From: JACMLD01 sp038207265
Lineage (GTDB): Bacteria; Bacteroidota; Bacteroidia; Chitinophagales; Chitinophagaceae
Direction of reading: 5' to 3'
Assembly: GCA_038207265.1 (NCBI GenBank)
Contig: JBBQZZ010000003.1
Location: forward strand, 434,001 to 498,000
Length of the DNA: 64,000 nt
Position 1 is the first letter of the stretch, and each line of letters starts with the position of its first letter. Made by a program: the position numbers and the translations under genes. This document shows, in pieces, positions 36,778 through 45,554 of the stretch. Under the pieces are notes generated by a model, which searched no databases, was not told the origin of the DNA, and saw only the letters and a list, made by a program, of their open reading frames with translations.

Positions 36778-39603
36778 CTACTTACTCAAATACATGCTTC
36801 TATCCTTGTACAATTGCCTGAAATAAGGATCCCTCAGATCTTTTATGAAGCGAATGGCTTCGCCGGTACTTTTCATTTCTGGTCCAAGTTCTTTGTTTAC
36901 ACCGGGGAATTTATTAAAGCTGAATACCGGTTCTTTGATGGCAAAGCCTTTTAGCTTTTTCTCAAACGTAAAATCTTTAAGTTTGTGAGCACCAATCATT
37001 ATTTTGGTGGCCACATTGAGATAAGGAATTTGGTAAGCTTTGGCTATAAACGGTGTTGTGCGCGATGCCCTGGGATTGGCTTCTATCACAAAAACTTTAC
37101 TGTCTTTAATTGCAAACTGGATATTAATCAGTCCTTTTATATTCAAAGCCCTCGCAATTTTTTCCGCATACTCTTCCATAGTATGTACAACCAATGGGGT
37201 TAAGTTAAATTGCGGCAATACAGCATTGCTATCACCACTATGTATACCTGCCGGTTCAATATGTTCCATTACACCCATCACATGAAAATCTTCGCCGTCA
37301 AAAATGGCATCTATCTCTGCTTCCTGGCAACGATCCAGGAAATGATCCACCAAAATCTTATTGCCGGGTAAATGTTTTAATAAGCTAACAACCGCTTTTT
37401 CAACTTCGTCATCATTAATAACAATTCGCATTCGCTGGCCGCCCAATACATAACTGGGACGAACCAGTACCGGGTATCCAACCCGGTTGGCAACTTCCAC
37501 TGCTTCATCAACAGATTCTGCCGTGCCATAAGCAGGATAAGGAATACCCAGGTCTTTCAGCATATCACTGAATCTGCCACGGTCTTCCGCTATATCCATG
37601 CTATCATAAGAGGTGCCAATGATTTTAATGCCTTTATCGTGAAGTCTTGCTGCTAATTTCAAAGCGGTTTGACCGCCCAATTGTACTATAACCCCCGCTG
37701 GTTTTTCGTGTTCAATGATTTCCCATAAATGTTCCCAGTATACCGGCTCGAAATAAAGTTTATCAGCCATATCAAAATCTGTGGAAACCGTTTCAGGATT
37801 GCAGTTCACCATAATTGATTCGTAACCGCATTCTTTAATGGCAAGCAATCCATGAACACAACAATAATCAAATTCAATTCCCTGTCCAATGCGGTTTGGC
37901 CCGGAACCCAATACAATTATTTTTTTCTTATCGCTCACATTACTTTCATTGGCACCGCTGTTTTCGAAAGTGGAATAGAAATAAGGTGTTTTTGCTTCAA
38001 ATTCTGCACTGCAGGTATCCACCATTTTAAAAATTCTTTTAATGCCTGCAGTTTTTCTCATCTCGTACACTTTTTCTTCGGTACCATCATTCATTATTCT
38101 GCTGATTTGTTCATCGCTGAATCCATGACGTTTTGCTTTTTCCAGGAGAGTAATCGGCAGAGAATCCAGTTTATATTGACTAATTTCTTTTTCTATCTCG
38201 CAGATCAATTTGATCTGATTGAGGAACCAACGATCGATTCCATTGGTTGCTTTTGAAATGGTACCTACAGAAACACCCAACATCAATGCATCTTTGATCC
38301 TGAAAATGCGATCCCATTTTGGTGTCTTCAGGTATTCAATCAATTCTTCAGCATGCATCTGGCTTTTTCCGTAGTATCCCAAGCCAACGGCATTGTTTTC
38401 TAAACTCTGACAGGCTTTTTGAATGGCTTCAGTAAAACTTCTTCCAATGGCCATTACTTCACCCACGCTTTTCATTTGTAATCCGAGGGTATCGTCGGCA
38501 CCCTTGAACTTGTCAAAATTCCAGCGTGGAATTTTGACAATTACATAATCGAGTGCCGGTTCAAAATAAGCTGAAGTGTTTTTTGTGATTTGATTTTCCA
38601 ATTCATCCAGGAAATAACCTATAGCGAGTTTGGCGGCTATCTTGGCAATTGGATAGCCCGTAGCTTTAGACGCTAAAGCAGAAGAACGGCTTACGCGGGG
38701 ATTAATTTCAATAGCTATGATTCCCTCAGTATCCGGATTCAATGCAAATTGTACATTGCAACCGCCTGCAAAATTACCCAGGTCGCGCATCATTCGGATA
38801 GCGGTATCTCGCATCAATTGAAAGGCGGTATCGCTCAGTGTCATTGCCGGTGCAACTGTAATGGAGTCGCCGGTATGAACTCCCATCGGATCAAAATTTT
38901 CTACCGTGCAAATGATGACTACGTTATCGTTAGAATCTCTTAACAACTCAAGCTCAAATTCTTTCCATCCCAGTACGGCTTTTTCTACCAGCACTTCATG
39001 AATAGGGGAAGCCTGCAAACCGCGGTTTAATGCTTCATCCAAATCATCTTTACCATGTACAAATCCTCCACCGGTGCCACCTAATGTAAATGACGGGCGA
39101 ATAACCAACGGGAACCCGATATCCTGTGCAAACTCTTTTCCTTCCAAAAAAGAATTGGCTGTTTTAGCAGTGGCAACAGGTATACCCATTTCAATCATCC
39201 ATTGCCTGAATTTTTCCCTGTCTTCGGCTTTGTCAATTGCCTTTATATCTACTCCAATCATCCGAACATTATATTTTTGCCATACGCCCAGGTCCTCGGC
39301 TTCTTTTGCAAGATTCAAAGCGGTTTGTCCGCCCATGGTTGGTAATACGGCATCAATCTGGTTTTCCTCTAATATTTGTTCAATGCTTTCCACCGTCAAA
39401 GGCAAAAGATAAACCCGGTCCGCCATCATTGGGTCTGTCATTATAGTTGCCGGGTTGCTATTGATCAGGATAACTTTTATACCTTCTTCCCTTAAACTGC
39501 GTGCAGCCTGTGTACCTGAGTAATCAAATTCACAAGCCTGGCCAATAATGATTGGACCTGAACCAATGATGAGAACCGAACGGATTGATATGTCTTTTGG
39601 CAT
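36778..39603 (-). CDS. carB: Carbamoyl-phosphate synthase large subunit, without C-terminal allosteric domain
   Basis: 941 residues. Two homologous ATP-grasp halves are complete: half one starts LIIGSGPIIIGQACEFDYSG and carries GGTGGGFVHG and AIEINPRVSRSSALASKATG; half two starts VLGSGPNRIGQGIEFDYCCVHG and carries VRPSYVLGGQRM and VIEANPRASRTTPFIAK. The protein stops right after the second half (FRQLYKDRSMYLSK). The about 130-residue MGS-like domain that binds UMP/ornithine/IMP in E. coli CarB (1073 residues) is absent. I recall CarB of about 940-950 residues from several Bacteroidota, so this looks like a lineage trait rather than damage. It makes carbamoyl phosphate for pyrimidines and arginine; carA is not in the window. 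Confidence 0.96.
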   Translation of the reverse strand: MPKDISIRSVLIIGSGPIIIGQACEFDYSGTQAARSLREEGIKVILINSNPATIMTDPMMADRVYLLPLTVESIEQILEENQIDAVLPTMGGQTALNLAKEAEDLGVWQKYNVRMIGVDIKAIDKAEDREKFRQWMIEMGIPVATAKTANSFLEGKEFAQDIGFPLVIRPSFTLGGTGGGFVHGKDDLDEALNRGLQASPIHEVLVEKAVLGWKEFELELLRDSNDNVVIICTVENFDPMGVHTGDSITVAPAMTLSDTAFQLMRDTAIRMMRDLGNFAGGCNVQFALNPDTEGIIAIEINPRVSRSSALASKATGYPIAKIAAKLAIGYFLDELENQITKNTSAYFEPALDYVIVKIPRWNFDKFKGADDTLGLQMKSVGEVMAIGRSFTEAIQKACQSLENNAVGLGYYGKSQMHAEELIEYLKTPKWDRIFRIKDALMLGVSVGTISKATNGIDRWFLNQIKLICEIEKEISQYKLDSLPITLLEKAKRHGFSDEQISRIMNDGTEEKVYEMRKTAGIKRIFKMVDTCSAEFEAKTPYFYSTFENSGANESNVSDKKKIIVLGSGPNRIGQGIEFDYCCVHGLLAIKECGYESIMVNCNPETVSTDFDMADKLYFEPVYWEHLWEIIEHEKPAGVIVQLGGQTALKLAARLHDKGIKIIGTSYDSMDIAEDRGRFSDMLKDLGIPYPAYGTAESVDEAVEVANRVGYPVLVRPSYVLGGQRMRIVINDDEVEKAVVSLLKHLPGNKILVDHFLDRCQEAEIDAIFDGEDFHVMGVMEHIEPAGIHSGDSNAVLPQFNLTPLVVHTMEEYAEKIARALNIKGLINIQFAIKDSKVFVIEANPRASRTTPFIAKAYQIPYLNVATKIMIGAHKLKDFTFEKKLKGFAIKEPVFSFNKFPGVNKELGPEMKSTGEAIRFIKDLRDPYFRQLYKDRSMYLSK

Positions 39604-39639
39604 CTTTTTCTGTTATAATAACTCTAAAAACAAATTGCG

Positions 39640-39647
39640 CAAAAGTA
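39640..39647 (-). promoter_or_regulatory. -7 promoter box of carB
   Basis: Minus-strand TACTTTTG, exact to TAnnTTTG and followed by CGC, 36 bp before the carB ATG. The -33 region is a weak match. Confidence 0.45.
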
Positions 39648-39780
39648 AGGGAGTGAAAGAAAATATTCGGGTTATTTTTTGAAAGATTTTGTACACAGTA
39701 GTTATGAACGATTGTTAGGGCCAGACCGTTCAATAAAAGCTAATTTTTAAACAATATCCAATTGCAAGACCAATAAAATA

Positions 39781-39810
39781 AAAAGACCCCCACCTGGTAC
39801 AAGGTGGAGG
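39781..39810 (-). terminator. Terminator of the small protein gene
   Basis: 9-bp stem CCCCCACCT / AGGTGGAGG (one G-U pair in the RNA) with a 6-nt loop. On the minus strand a TCTTTTTATTTTA run follows, 25 bp after the small gene's stop. Confidence 0.85.
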
Positions 39811-39835
39811 CCATGATATATATTGAGTTGCTGAA

Positions 39836-40051
39836 TCAGTTGTTATGAAAAGATGCCCATTCAATATCATCTAATACAACACCGCCCTTGCGCGACTCCA
39901 ATCGTTTTCTTGCAAGCTGTCTTTTTTCATTATAACTGCTTTTCCATTTATACAACCACTTTTGTTTGGCCTCTGTTCCTTTTACCCAACCCACAAAGGG
40001 GGCGATTAACATTACCAAACTCAACAAAAAATTCCTGTAAACTTTTTTCAT
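39836..40051 (-). CDS. 71-residue hypothetical protein with N-terminal membrane helix
   Basis: I start it at the ATG at 40051 (MKKVYRNFLLSLVMLIAPFVG), which opens a hydrophobic helix; the frame reaches to 40120 but the extra 23 residues look unrelated. After the helix comes a basic, helical segment (KQKWLYKWKSSYNEKRQLARKRLESRKG) and a DDIEW tail. A strong terminator directly after the stop supports it being a real transcript. No family is recognised. Divergent from the M23 gene. Confidence 0.65.
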   Translation of the reverse strand: MKKVYRNFLLSLVMLIAPFVGWVKGTEAKQKWLYKWKSSYNEKRQLARKRLESRKGGVVLDDIEWASFHNN

Positions 40052-40317
40052 AGCGTAAGCTTTAATCCATGAGACCCTATATTTTATGAGACAACTTTCA
40101 ATAGACAAACGCTGTACCATTTTTTAAAATTAGCATACTTTAAACCGGGTATTTTTTAAAATTTTAACCAATGCTATTGTGTTTACTAATCTAAAACGGG
40201 ATTAATTTTTACATGTCTCAGTATTCAATCAAAAGCATTCGATTGCTATCAATGCAATTATTAAGCAGGTATCAACTAGCTTTGCGGTATTTTAAAATTT
40301 TAAACGGTTTTTTATTC

Positions 40318-42024
40318 ATGCGATTGGTATTAACAGTAGTTTGTATTTTCCTATCAGGCTCTATGGTTTGCCAGATTTTTGAACCAGTCAATTATCCCAA
40401 AGGTTATTTTCGAAATCCGTTAAATGTTCCAATGGAACTTGCCGGAAATTTTGGTGAACTACGGCCCAATCACTTTCACATGGGCTTCGATTTAAAAACC
40501 CAGCACCGTGAAAATTTGCAGGTCTTTGCTGCCGCAGCTGGTTATATAGCCAAAATTAAAATTGAACCGGCCGGCTTTGGACGGGCCATTTATATCAATC
40601 ATCCCAATGGGTTTACTACTGTGTACGGACATCTGAATGCATTTACTCCTGCATTGGATGCCTGGTTAAAAACGCAGCAATACAAAATGGAATCATGGAG
40701 TGTTTTCCTCGATGTTCCTCCAGATCTTTTTCCTGTCAAAAAGGGAGATTTTATTGCATACAGTGGTAATACCGGTGGCAGCCAGGGTCCGCACACGCAT
40801 TTTGAAATCCGCAAGACAGTGGATGATATCAACAGGAATCCGATGTTGTTTGGTTTTCAACTGGCAGATAATACCAAACCTACCATTAGCCGATTGGCAA
40901 TATATGACAGGAGGATTAGTGTATATGAACAGTCGCCTCATTTCATTCTATTGAAAAAAACACCAGAGGGTTATACCACCACATTACCCGTTATTATAGT
41001 AACAAGCCCTGTAATCAGTTTTGCTATTTCAGCCGCGGATACGCATTCGGGTTCCAACAATCCAAACGGAATTTTTGAGGCAATCCTGTTTCATAATAGC
41101 AAACCGGTGATAGGTTTCCAAATGGATAAAATTGGATACGATCAAACACGTAATCTGAATGCGCACATAGATTATAAAACTAGGGCTACCGGCGGACCTT
41201 TTTTACAACAGCTTTTTCAGCTACCCGGTTATGCCAATTCCATTTATACGCAGGTAAGTGGCGATGGCATTATTGATATCAGTGATGGACTTGTACATAC
41301 TATTAAGATTGAAGTGAATGATGCATATGGCAATTCAACTTTTTTACAGACGGAAGTGAAATATCAATGGACTGTTGCCGGTAATCCACCCTATTCACCC
41401 GGAAAACTTTTCCGGCCTTTAATGATTGATGGTTTTGAAACAGATGATTGTGAATTTTACATGGGTGAAAAATCTTTATATGATTCCGTACACATCGTTT
41501 ATAGCAAGAGCGCTCGATTACCACAAGCGGTTTCTGCTGTTCACAGTATTGGGGCTGATTATATTCCTTTGCAGGATGCAATGACTGTACGCATTAAACC
41601 AAATGTTGTTCCTGATCCAAATAAACGAAACCGTATAGTGATGCAATGGTTTGCAGGTAAAAAAAATGCGGTGCAGAAAGTAGCGTGGCAAAAAGAGTGG
41701 GCATTGGCAAAATGGCGGCAGATGGGAAATTTTCAGTTGCTGCTGGATGAAACTCCACCTGAAATCATAGCAGTTGGTTTTGCGAACGGAGTACACCTGA
41801 ACAAGGCCAAAAAAATGGTTTTTATTGTGAAAGATAATTTGGGTTCTTTTAAAAATTTTCGTGCTTTACTGGATGGTAAATGGTTAAGATTTACAAATGA
41901 CAAAGGCAAGAGCTTTATATATATTTTTGACGAAAAATGCACGAAGGGAGAACATTCTCTTAATATAAGCGTAGAAGATGAGGCGGGGAACATTACTACA
42001 AAAGTGTTTAAATTTCAACGGTAG
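40318..42024 (+). CDS. M23 metallopeptidase, secreted, with long C-terminal region
   Basis: 568 residues from ATG 40318 (MRLVLTVVCIFLSGSMVCQ), which provides the signal peptide; the frame's earlier ATG at 40213 would bury it. The LytM domain is N-terminal (about 40-210): FHMGFDLKT has the His and Asp zinc ligands, VYGHLNAF is the next conserved block, and GPHTHFEIR closes the site. The insertion between these blocks is longer than in short LytM enzymes. The remaining about 350 residues are beta-rich with an Ig-like look (INISDGLVHTIKIEVNDAYGNS; FIVKDNLGSFKNFRALLDGK). All zinc ligands are intact, so cell-wall cleavage in the periplasm is expected. Its role relative to the shorter M23 protein at 16.7 kb is unknown. 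Confidence 0.9.
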   Translation: MRLVLTVVCIFLSGSMVCQIFEPVNYPKGYFRNPLNVPMELAGNFGELRPNHFHMGFDLKTQHRENLQVFAAAAGYIAKIKIEPAGFGRAIYINHPNGFTTVYGHLNAFTPALDAWLKTQQYKMESWSVFLDVPPDLFPVKKGDFIAYSGNTGGSQGPHTHFEIRKTVDDINRNPMLFGFQLADNTKPTISRLAIYDRRISVYEQSPHFILLKKTPEGYTTTLPVIIVTSPVISFAISAADTHSGSNNPNGIFEAILFHNSKPVIGFQMDKIGYDQTRNLNAHIDYKTRATGGPFLQQLFQLPGYANSIYTQVSGDGIIDISDGLVHTIKIEVNDAYGNSTFLQTEVKYQWTVAGNPPYSPGKLFRPLMIDGFETDDCEFYMGEKSLYDSVHIVYSKSARLPQAVSAVHSIGADYIPLQDAMTVRIKPNVVPDPNKRNRIVMQWFAGKKNAVQKVAWQKEWALAKWRQMGNFQLLLDETPPEIIAVGFANGVHLNKAKKMVFIVKDNLGSFKNFRALLDGKWLRFTNDKGKSFIYIFDEKCTKGEHSLNISVEDEAGNITTKVFKFQR

Positions 42025-42139
42025 TAAAAACATTGGCTGATCGGATAAAACAATGACAATCCAGTTATGCTTCGACATTTTCATATTTCCATACTTCTCA
42101 CACCTACCTGCCGTCATGCAGGTTTTAACATTCTGACTT

Positions 42140-42610
42140 ATGATTCAATTAAAAGAAGGCGATAGAGCACCCGTATTTACCGGCAAAAACCAGGATGGTA
42201 AAAAGATTGCGTTGACTGATTATAAAGGGAAAAAAATTGTGCTGTACTTCTACCCCGAAGACGATACACCCACCTGCACCATACAGGCCTGTAACCTGCG
42301 TGATAATTATGCACTATTGAAAAAAGAAGGATTTGAAATAATAGGAATCAGCCCGGACGAGGAAAAGAAACATAAAAAATTCGAAACTAAATATGGACTG
42401 CCATTTACCTTGATAGCAGATCCGGATCATCACATCATTGATAAATACGGCGTTTGGGGACCCAAACTACTTTATGGCCGGCATTATGATGGCATACACA
42501 GAACAACATTCATTATTGATGAGAAAGGCATTATCCGTAAAATTTATTTGCGACCCAAAAACAAACAACACGCAGAGGAAATAATAAAGAACTGGAAAGA
42601 TCAAATGTAA
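42140..42610 (+). CDS. bcp: Thioredoxin-dependent thiol peroxidase (Bcp/PrxQ)
   Basis: 156 residues of the peroxiredoxin family that reduces peroxides with thioredoxin. The peroxidatic site is in YPEDDTPTCTIQACNLRDNY, with catalytic Cys near 45 and a resolving Cys five residues later, the PrxQ arrangement. TPTC replaces the commoner TPGC. ISPDEEKKHKKF and the ending family block (RTTFIIDEKGIIRKIY) agree. A small ACCTGC/GCAGGT hairpin at 42106-42123 lies just upstream, and a good terminator follows the gene, so it is a single-gene transcript. Confidence 0.95.
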   Translation: MIQLKEGDRAPVFTGKNQDGKKIALTDYKGKKIVLYFYPEDDTPTCTIQACNLRDNYALLKKEGFEIIGISPDEEKKHKKFETKYGLPFTLIADPDHHIIDKYGVWGPKLLYGRHYDGIHRTTFIIDEKGIIRKIYLRPKNKQHAEEIIKNWKDQM

Positions 42611-42635
42611 TAATCCTCCACATCATTAATTATTC

Positions 42636-42660
42636 AAAGAGTCTCCGGGACTCTTTTTCT
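42636..42660 (+). terminator. Terminator of bcp
   Basis: 8-bp perfect stem AAAGAGTC-tccgg-GACTCTTT running into TTTCTATTT, 26 bp after the stop. Confidence 0.85.
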
Positions 42661-42786
42661 ATTTCAACCTATGCTGCGAAAATCTCATCGCGTCTGGCAA
42701 CCCAGTTAGACCTGTTTACGTACAAGAAATATAAATGGAGTTATAGCATTACGATGCCGGCAAGTTAATATCATAAACAAATTATA

Positions 42787-43155
42787 ATGAAATTCAGCAT
42801 AATTGTATTGCTATCTGTTATCACCGTTTCTATTTATTTAGTCAGTTGCGTCTATGTAAAAAAGGACCTGGTTCAAATTCCCTGTATCATTGCTGATAGT
42901 GTTTCATATTCAAAAGATATTGCACCCATTATTCAAACTTATTGTTTTCAATGTCATAGCAGTGCATCCAATATCAGCGGCATTCCACTGGAAACTTATA
43001 CTGAATTAAAATTTTATGCAGATAACGGTTACCTGTACGGTACGCTCAGTCATGCCAGTGGTTTTATTCCGATGCCCGATGGCGGTCAACAATTAAATGA
43101 TTGCAAATTGGCTACTATAAAGAAATGGATAGATACCGGTGCACCTGAAAACTAA
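42787..43155 (+). CDS. Monohaem cytochrome c-like lipoprotein
   Basis: 122 residues. A hydrophobic signal ends in a lipobox-like LVSC (Cys20-21 region). Then SYSKDIAPIIQTYCFQCHSS carries one CxxCH haem-attachment motif, the arrangement seen in planctomycete-type cytochrome c (PSCyt) domains. A possible distal methionine ligand is in FIPMPDGG. It ends with the family's usual IKKWIDTGAPEN. It is paired at 30 bp with the DUF5777 barrel gene, a linkage I know from other Bacteroidota, so an electron-carrying surface or periplasmic role next to an outer-membrane protein is likely. Confidence 0.85.
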   Translation: MKFSIIVLLSVITVSIYLVSCVYVKKDLVQIPCIIADSVSYSKDIAPIIQTYCFQCHSSASNISGIPLETYTELKFYADNGYLYGTLSHASGFIPMPDGGQQLNDCKLATIKKWIDTGAPEN

Positions 43156-43185
43156 CATCCCACCAACCAACTTAAAACCCAAAAC

Positions 43186-44076
43186 ATGAAGTGTAAAAAT
43201 ATTTTCTTTTTGATGGCATGTTGCTGTTTGCAATTAAATCTTTTTGCGCAGGACGATTTAATGAAAGAATTAAATGACAGTACCCGTAAAAAGGAATTTG
43301 TTTCAAGTGCATTCAAGTCCTCCCGGGTCATCAACGGTCATTCAATTGAAATGATAGGGGCAGGCAGTTTGGATTTCAGGATACTGCATCGCTTTGGCCC
43401 AGTAAACCAGGGAGTGGATCAATTATTTGGATTTGACCAGGCCAGTTTTCGTATGGGTTTTGATTATGGTATCAGCAATAATTTTACCATTGGTATTGGA
43501 CGCTCAACCATCAATAAAGATATCGACGGTTTTTTAAAGTATCGTATTTTAAGACAAGCAACGGGTCCGGGAAGCGCACCACTTTCGCTGGTGCTGGTGG
43601 CGGGTATTTCCATACAAACTTATAAGAATACAGATCCTTCTAAAACTATTTCTTTCAATGCCAGAACCGGGTATTATTACCAGTTTATTACAGGAAGAAA
43701 ATTCAGCGATCGATTTACATTGCAGTTGAGTCCAACCCTGGTGCACCGGAACGAAGTGATACCCGCCGATGAAAATGATATTTATGCGTTGGGAATAGGA
43801 TCGCGTTTTAAGCTCAGTAGAAGGCTGGCACTGGTAGTAGATTATTTTTATGTTGCCAATGGTTTGCCGCATGATGCAGGCTCTAATCCACTATCGGTAG
43901 GTATAGACATTGAAACCGGCGGACACGTGTTTCAATTGCATTTTTCCAATACCAGCGGTATGAATGAACGTGCATTTATTACTGAAACAAAAAATAAATG
44001 GGAAAATGGTGATATCCAGTTTGGTTTTAATCTTTCCCGGATCTTCAATATCAAAAAAAGAAAAATAACAAAGTAA
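43186..44076 (+). CDS. DUF5777-type outer-membrane beta-barrel protein
   Basis: 296 residues with a signal peptide ending LNLFAQ. The body alternates hydrophobic and polar residues in about ten strands (FRMGFDYGISNNFTIGIGRS, LVLVAGISIQTYK, FTLQLSPTLVHRN, LALVVDYFYVAN) and closes with GDIQFGFNLSRIF, as expected for a small barrel of the DUF5777 family. Function is not established. It is co-transcribed with the cytochrome-like gene 30 bp upstream and followed by a terminator. The last residues KKRKITK are basic and lie beyond the final strand. Confidence 0.85.
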   Translation: MKCKNIFFLMACCCLQLNLFAQDDLMKELNDSTRKKEFVSSAFKSSRVINGHSIEMIGAGSLDFRILHRFGPVNQGVDQLFGFDQASFRMGFDYGISNNFTIGIGRSTINKDIDGFLKYRILRQATGPGSAPLSLVLVAGISIQTYKNTDPSKTISFNARTGYYYQFITGRKFSDRFTLQLSPTLVHRNEVIPADENDIYALGIGSRFKLSRRLALVVDYFYVANGLPHDAGSNPLSVGIDIETGGHVFQLHFSNTSGMNERAFITETKNKWENGDIQFGFNLSRIFNIKKRKITK

Positions 44077-44126
44077 TTCAATGTTTTGTCGTAGTGTTTA
44101 TTTGTGTTTTAGGGGTATAGAACAAT

Positions 44127-44156
44127 CCTGCCTTTTTTAAGGCAGGGTTTTCTATT
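44127..44156 (+). terminator. Terminator of the cytochrome/DUF5777 pair
   Basis: 8-bp stem CCTGCCTT-tttt-AAGGCAGG followed by GTTTTCTATTTT, between convergent genes. Confidence 0.85.
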
Positions 44157-44157
44157 T

Positions 44158-45483
44158 TCAACTATAAGCATCCCAATAAATATTTTCTTTCATAAACAAT
44201 TCATACATCTCTTTCCAACCCCTGTATTCATTTGCTGTACCCAGGAAATTATTGTGCCAAATGGTAATGAAAAGTCCATTTAGTTTTTTTACGGTATTGT
44301 AATAATATACCAGCTCCTCGTAAGCTTTTTGTGTACTTAACTTTTGTTCATAAAATGCATTTGCATCCATATAACAGAAAGGAAATATTTGCAATGCAGT
44401 CGGTTCATTTTTTTCCAAATCAAACCAAAAAAAAGCAGATGCTACGGAAGCCCTGAAACCATTGATACTGCCATAACCCATAGAATAGTCATTCAGCAAC
44501 CCGCAATCAATCAAACGGCGGTATCCACCGGGCAAATCAAATTTTATATAATGCTGCCTGGTATGCATTATTTTTTTCTCTGTTATTACTTCCAGCCATT
44601 CTTTTTCTTCATTAATCATTTTAGTACCTATTGCCGCGCTGCTTTGCCAGGATGGATGCACACCAACTTCATAGACTTTTGCAAAATAAGCTATCAGTTC
44701 CTGCAGCATTTTTGAAGCAGTAGGTATGTTCTTGTCATAGCCTTGCTGAATCTGTGCTACCAGGAAAAAATAAATGGGTTTTACATTGCAATACAAGTGA
44801 AGCGCATCGAGCCATTCATACGCATCATATGGATCTTTTTGTTTATGCCTTAATACACTAAAACGCTCTTTAACCTGGTGCCATTTACCTTCCGATATTG
44901 ACTTTATAAATCCACCGGCATTTCTTCTGAATCCTTTTTCCAGGTAGGAATAAGCTATGTCAATATCATAGGAAGGGATAAATTTAAAATGGGTTCTTTT
45001 AAATTGAAGTGAAGGAAATTTTTGTTGTAATGATTTTTTAAACTCCTTTAACCAGATATTTACAAGCGGCACCTGCAGAAAGCGTTCTTTGAATGCCAGT
45101 GAGCTTGTGTGGGCATACCTGCCATATTCGTCCATTTCATACGGCAGGTATTCTTCATACCGCGATATGAGATAAAATGACGCAGCCAGTATATCAAAAG
45201 AAAAATCGCCGCGGGTTTGAAAAAAAGCTTTTTGATAATTTACTTCAATGCAATCTATTGATTGTGCTCTTATACCTGTTTCAAATAATAAAGGCGTACA
45301 CTGGATAAAAAATTCCTGTTCAGAAAAATCAGCGTCGGAATAATTGATACGGGGTGCCCCGGATTGATTAAAGAATACTTTATCAGTTGTAATGATAATG
45401 GGGTCGTCAAACAATTCTTTGCCTACAAAATCAACAATGTATTGCAAACGAGGGGATATGGTATGCGAATAAAGTAGCAACAT
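44158..45483 (-). CDS. Polysaccharide-deacetylase-like protein (DUF7033 type)
   Basis: 441 residues. The N-terminal half (about 1-150) is the alpha/beta DUF7033-like part found in Bacteroidota (DDPIIITTDKVFFNQSG, FYLISRYEEYLPYEMDEYGR). The C-terminal half is a NodB-like barrel remnant: FIPSYDIDIAYSY supplies the Asp pair, VGVHPSWQSS the His region, and FITIWHNNF the last motif. The His-x3-His metal pair of canonical deacetylases is not clear, so activity is uncertain. No signal peptide is seen. Its stop lies close to the DUF5777 terminator. The upstream LutB-like gene is 71 bp away on the same strand. Confidence 0.82.
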   Translation of the reverse strand: MLLLYSHTISPRLQYIVDFVGKELFDDPIIITTDKVFFNQSGAPRINYSDADFSEQEFFIQCTPLLFETGIRAQSIDCIEVNYQKAFFQTRGDFSFDILAASFYLISRYEEYLPYEMDEYGRYAHTSSLAFKERFLQVPLVNIWLKEFKKSLQQKFPSLQFKRTHFKFIPSYDIDIAYSYLEKGFRRNAGGFIKSISEGKWHQVKERFSVLRHKQKDPYDAYEWLDALHLYCNVKPIYFFLVAQIQQGYDKNIPTASKMLQELIAYFAKVYEVGVHPSWQSSAAIGTKMINEEKEWLEVITEKKIMHTRQHYIKFDLPGGYRRLIDCGLLNDYSMGYGSINGFRASVASAFFWFDLEKNEPTALQIFPFCYMDANAFYEQKLSTQKAYEELVYYYNTVKKLNGLFITIWHNNFLGTANEYRGWKEMYELFMKENIYWDAYS

Positions 45484-45554
45484 TCAGATAAACAAATAGC
45501 CAGCATTTCGCCGACTATCTGACAAATATATTTTCAAAATTGGTTATATCCTGC

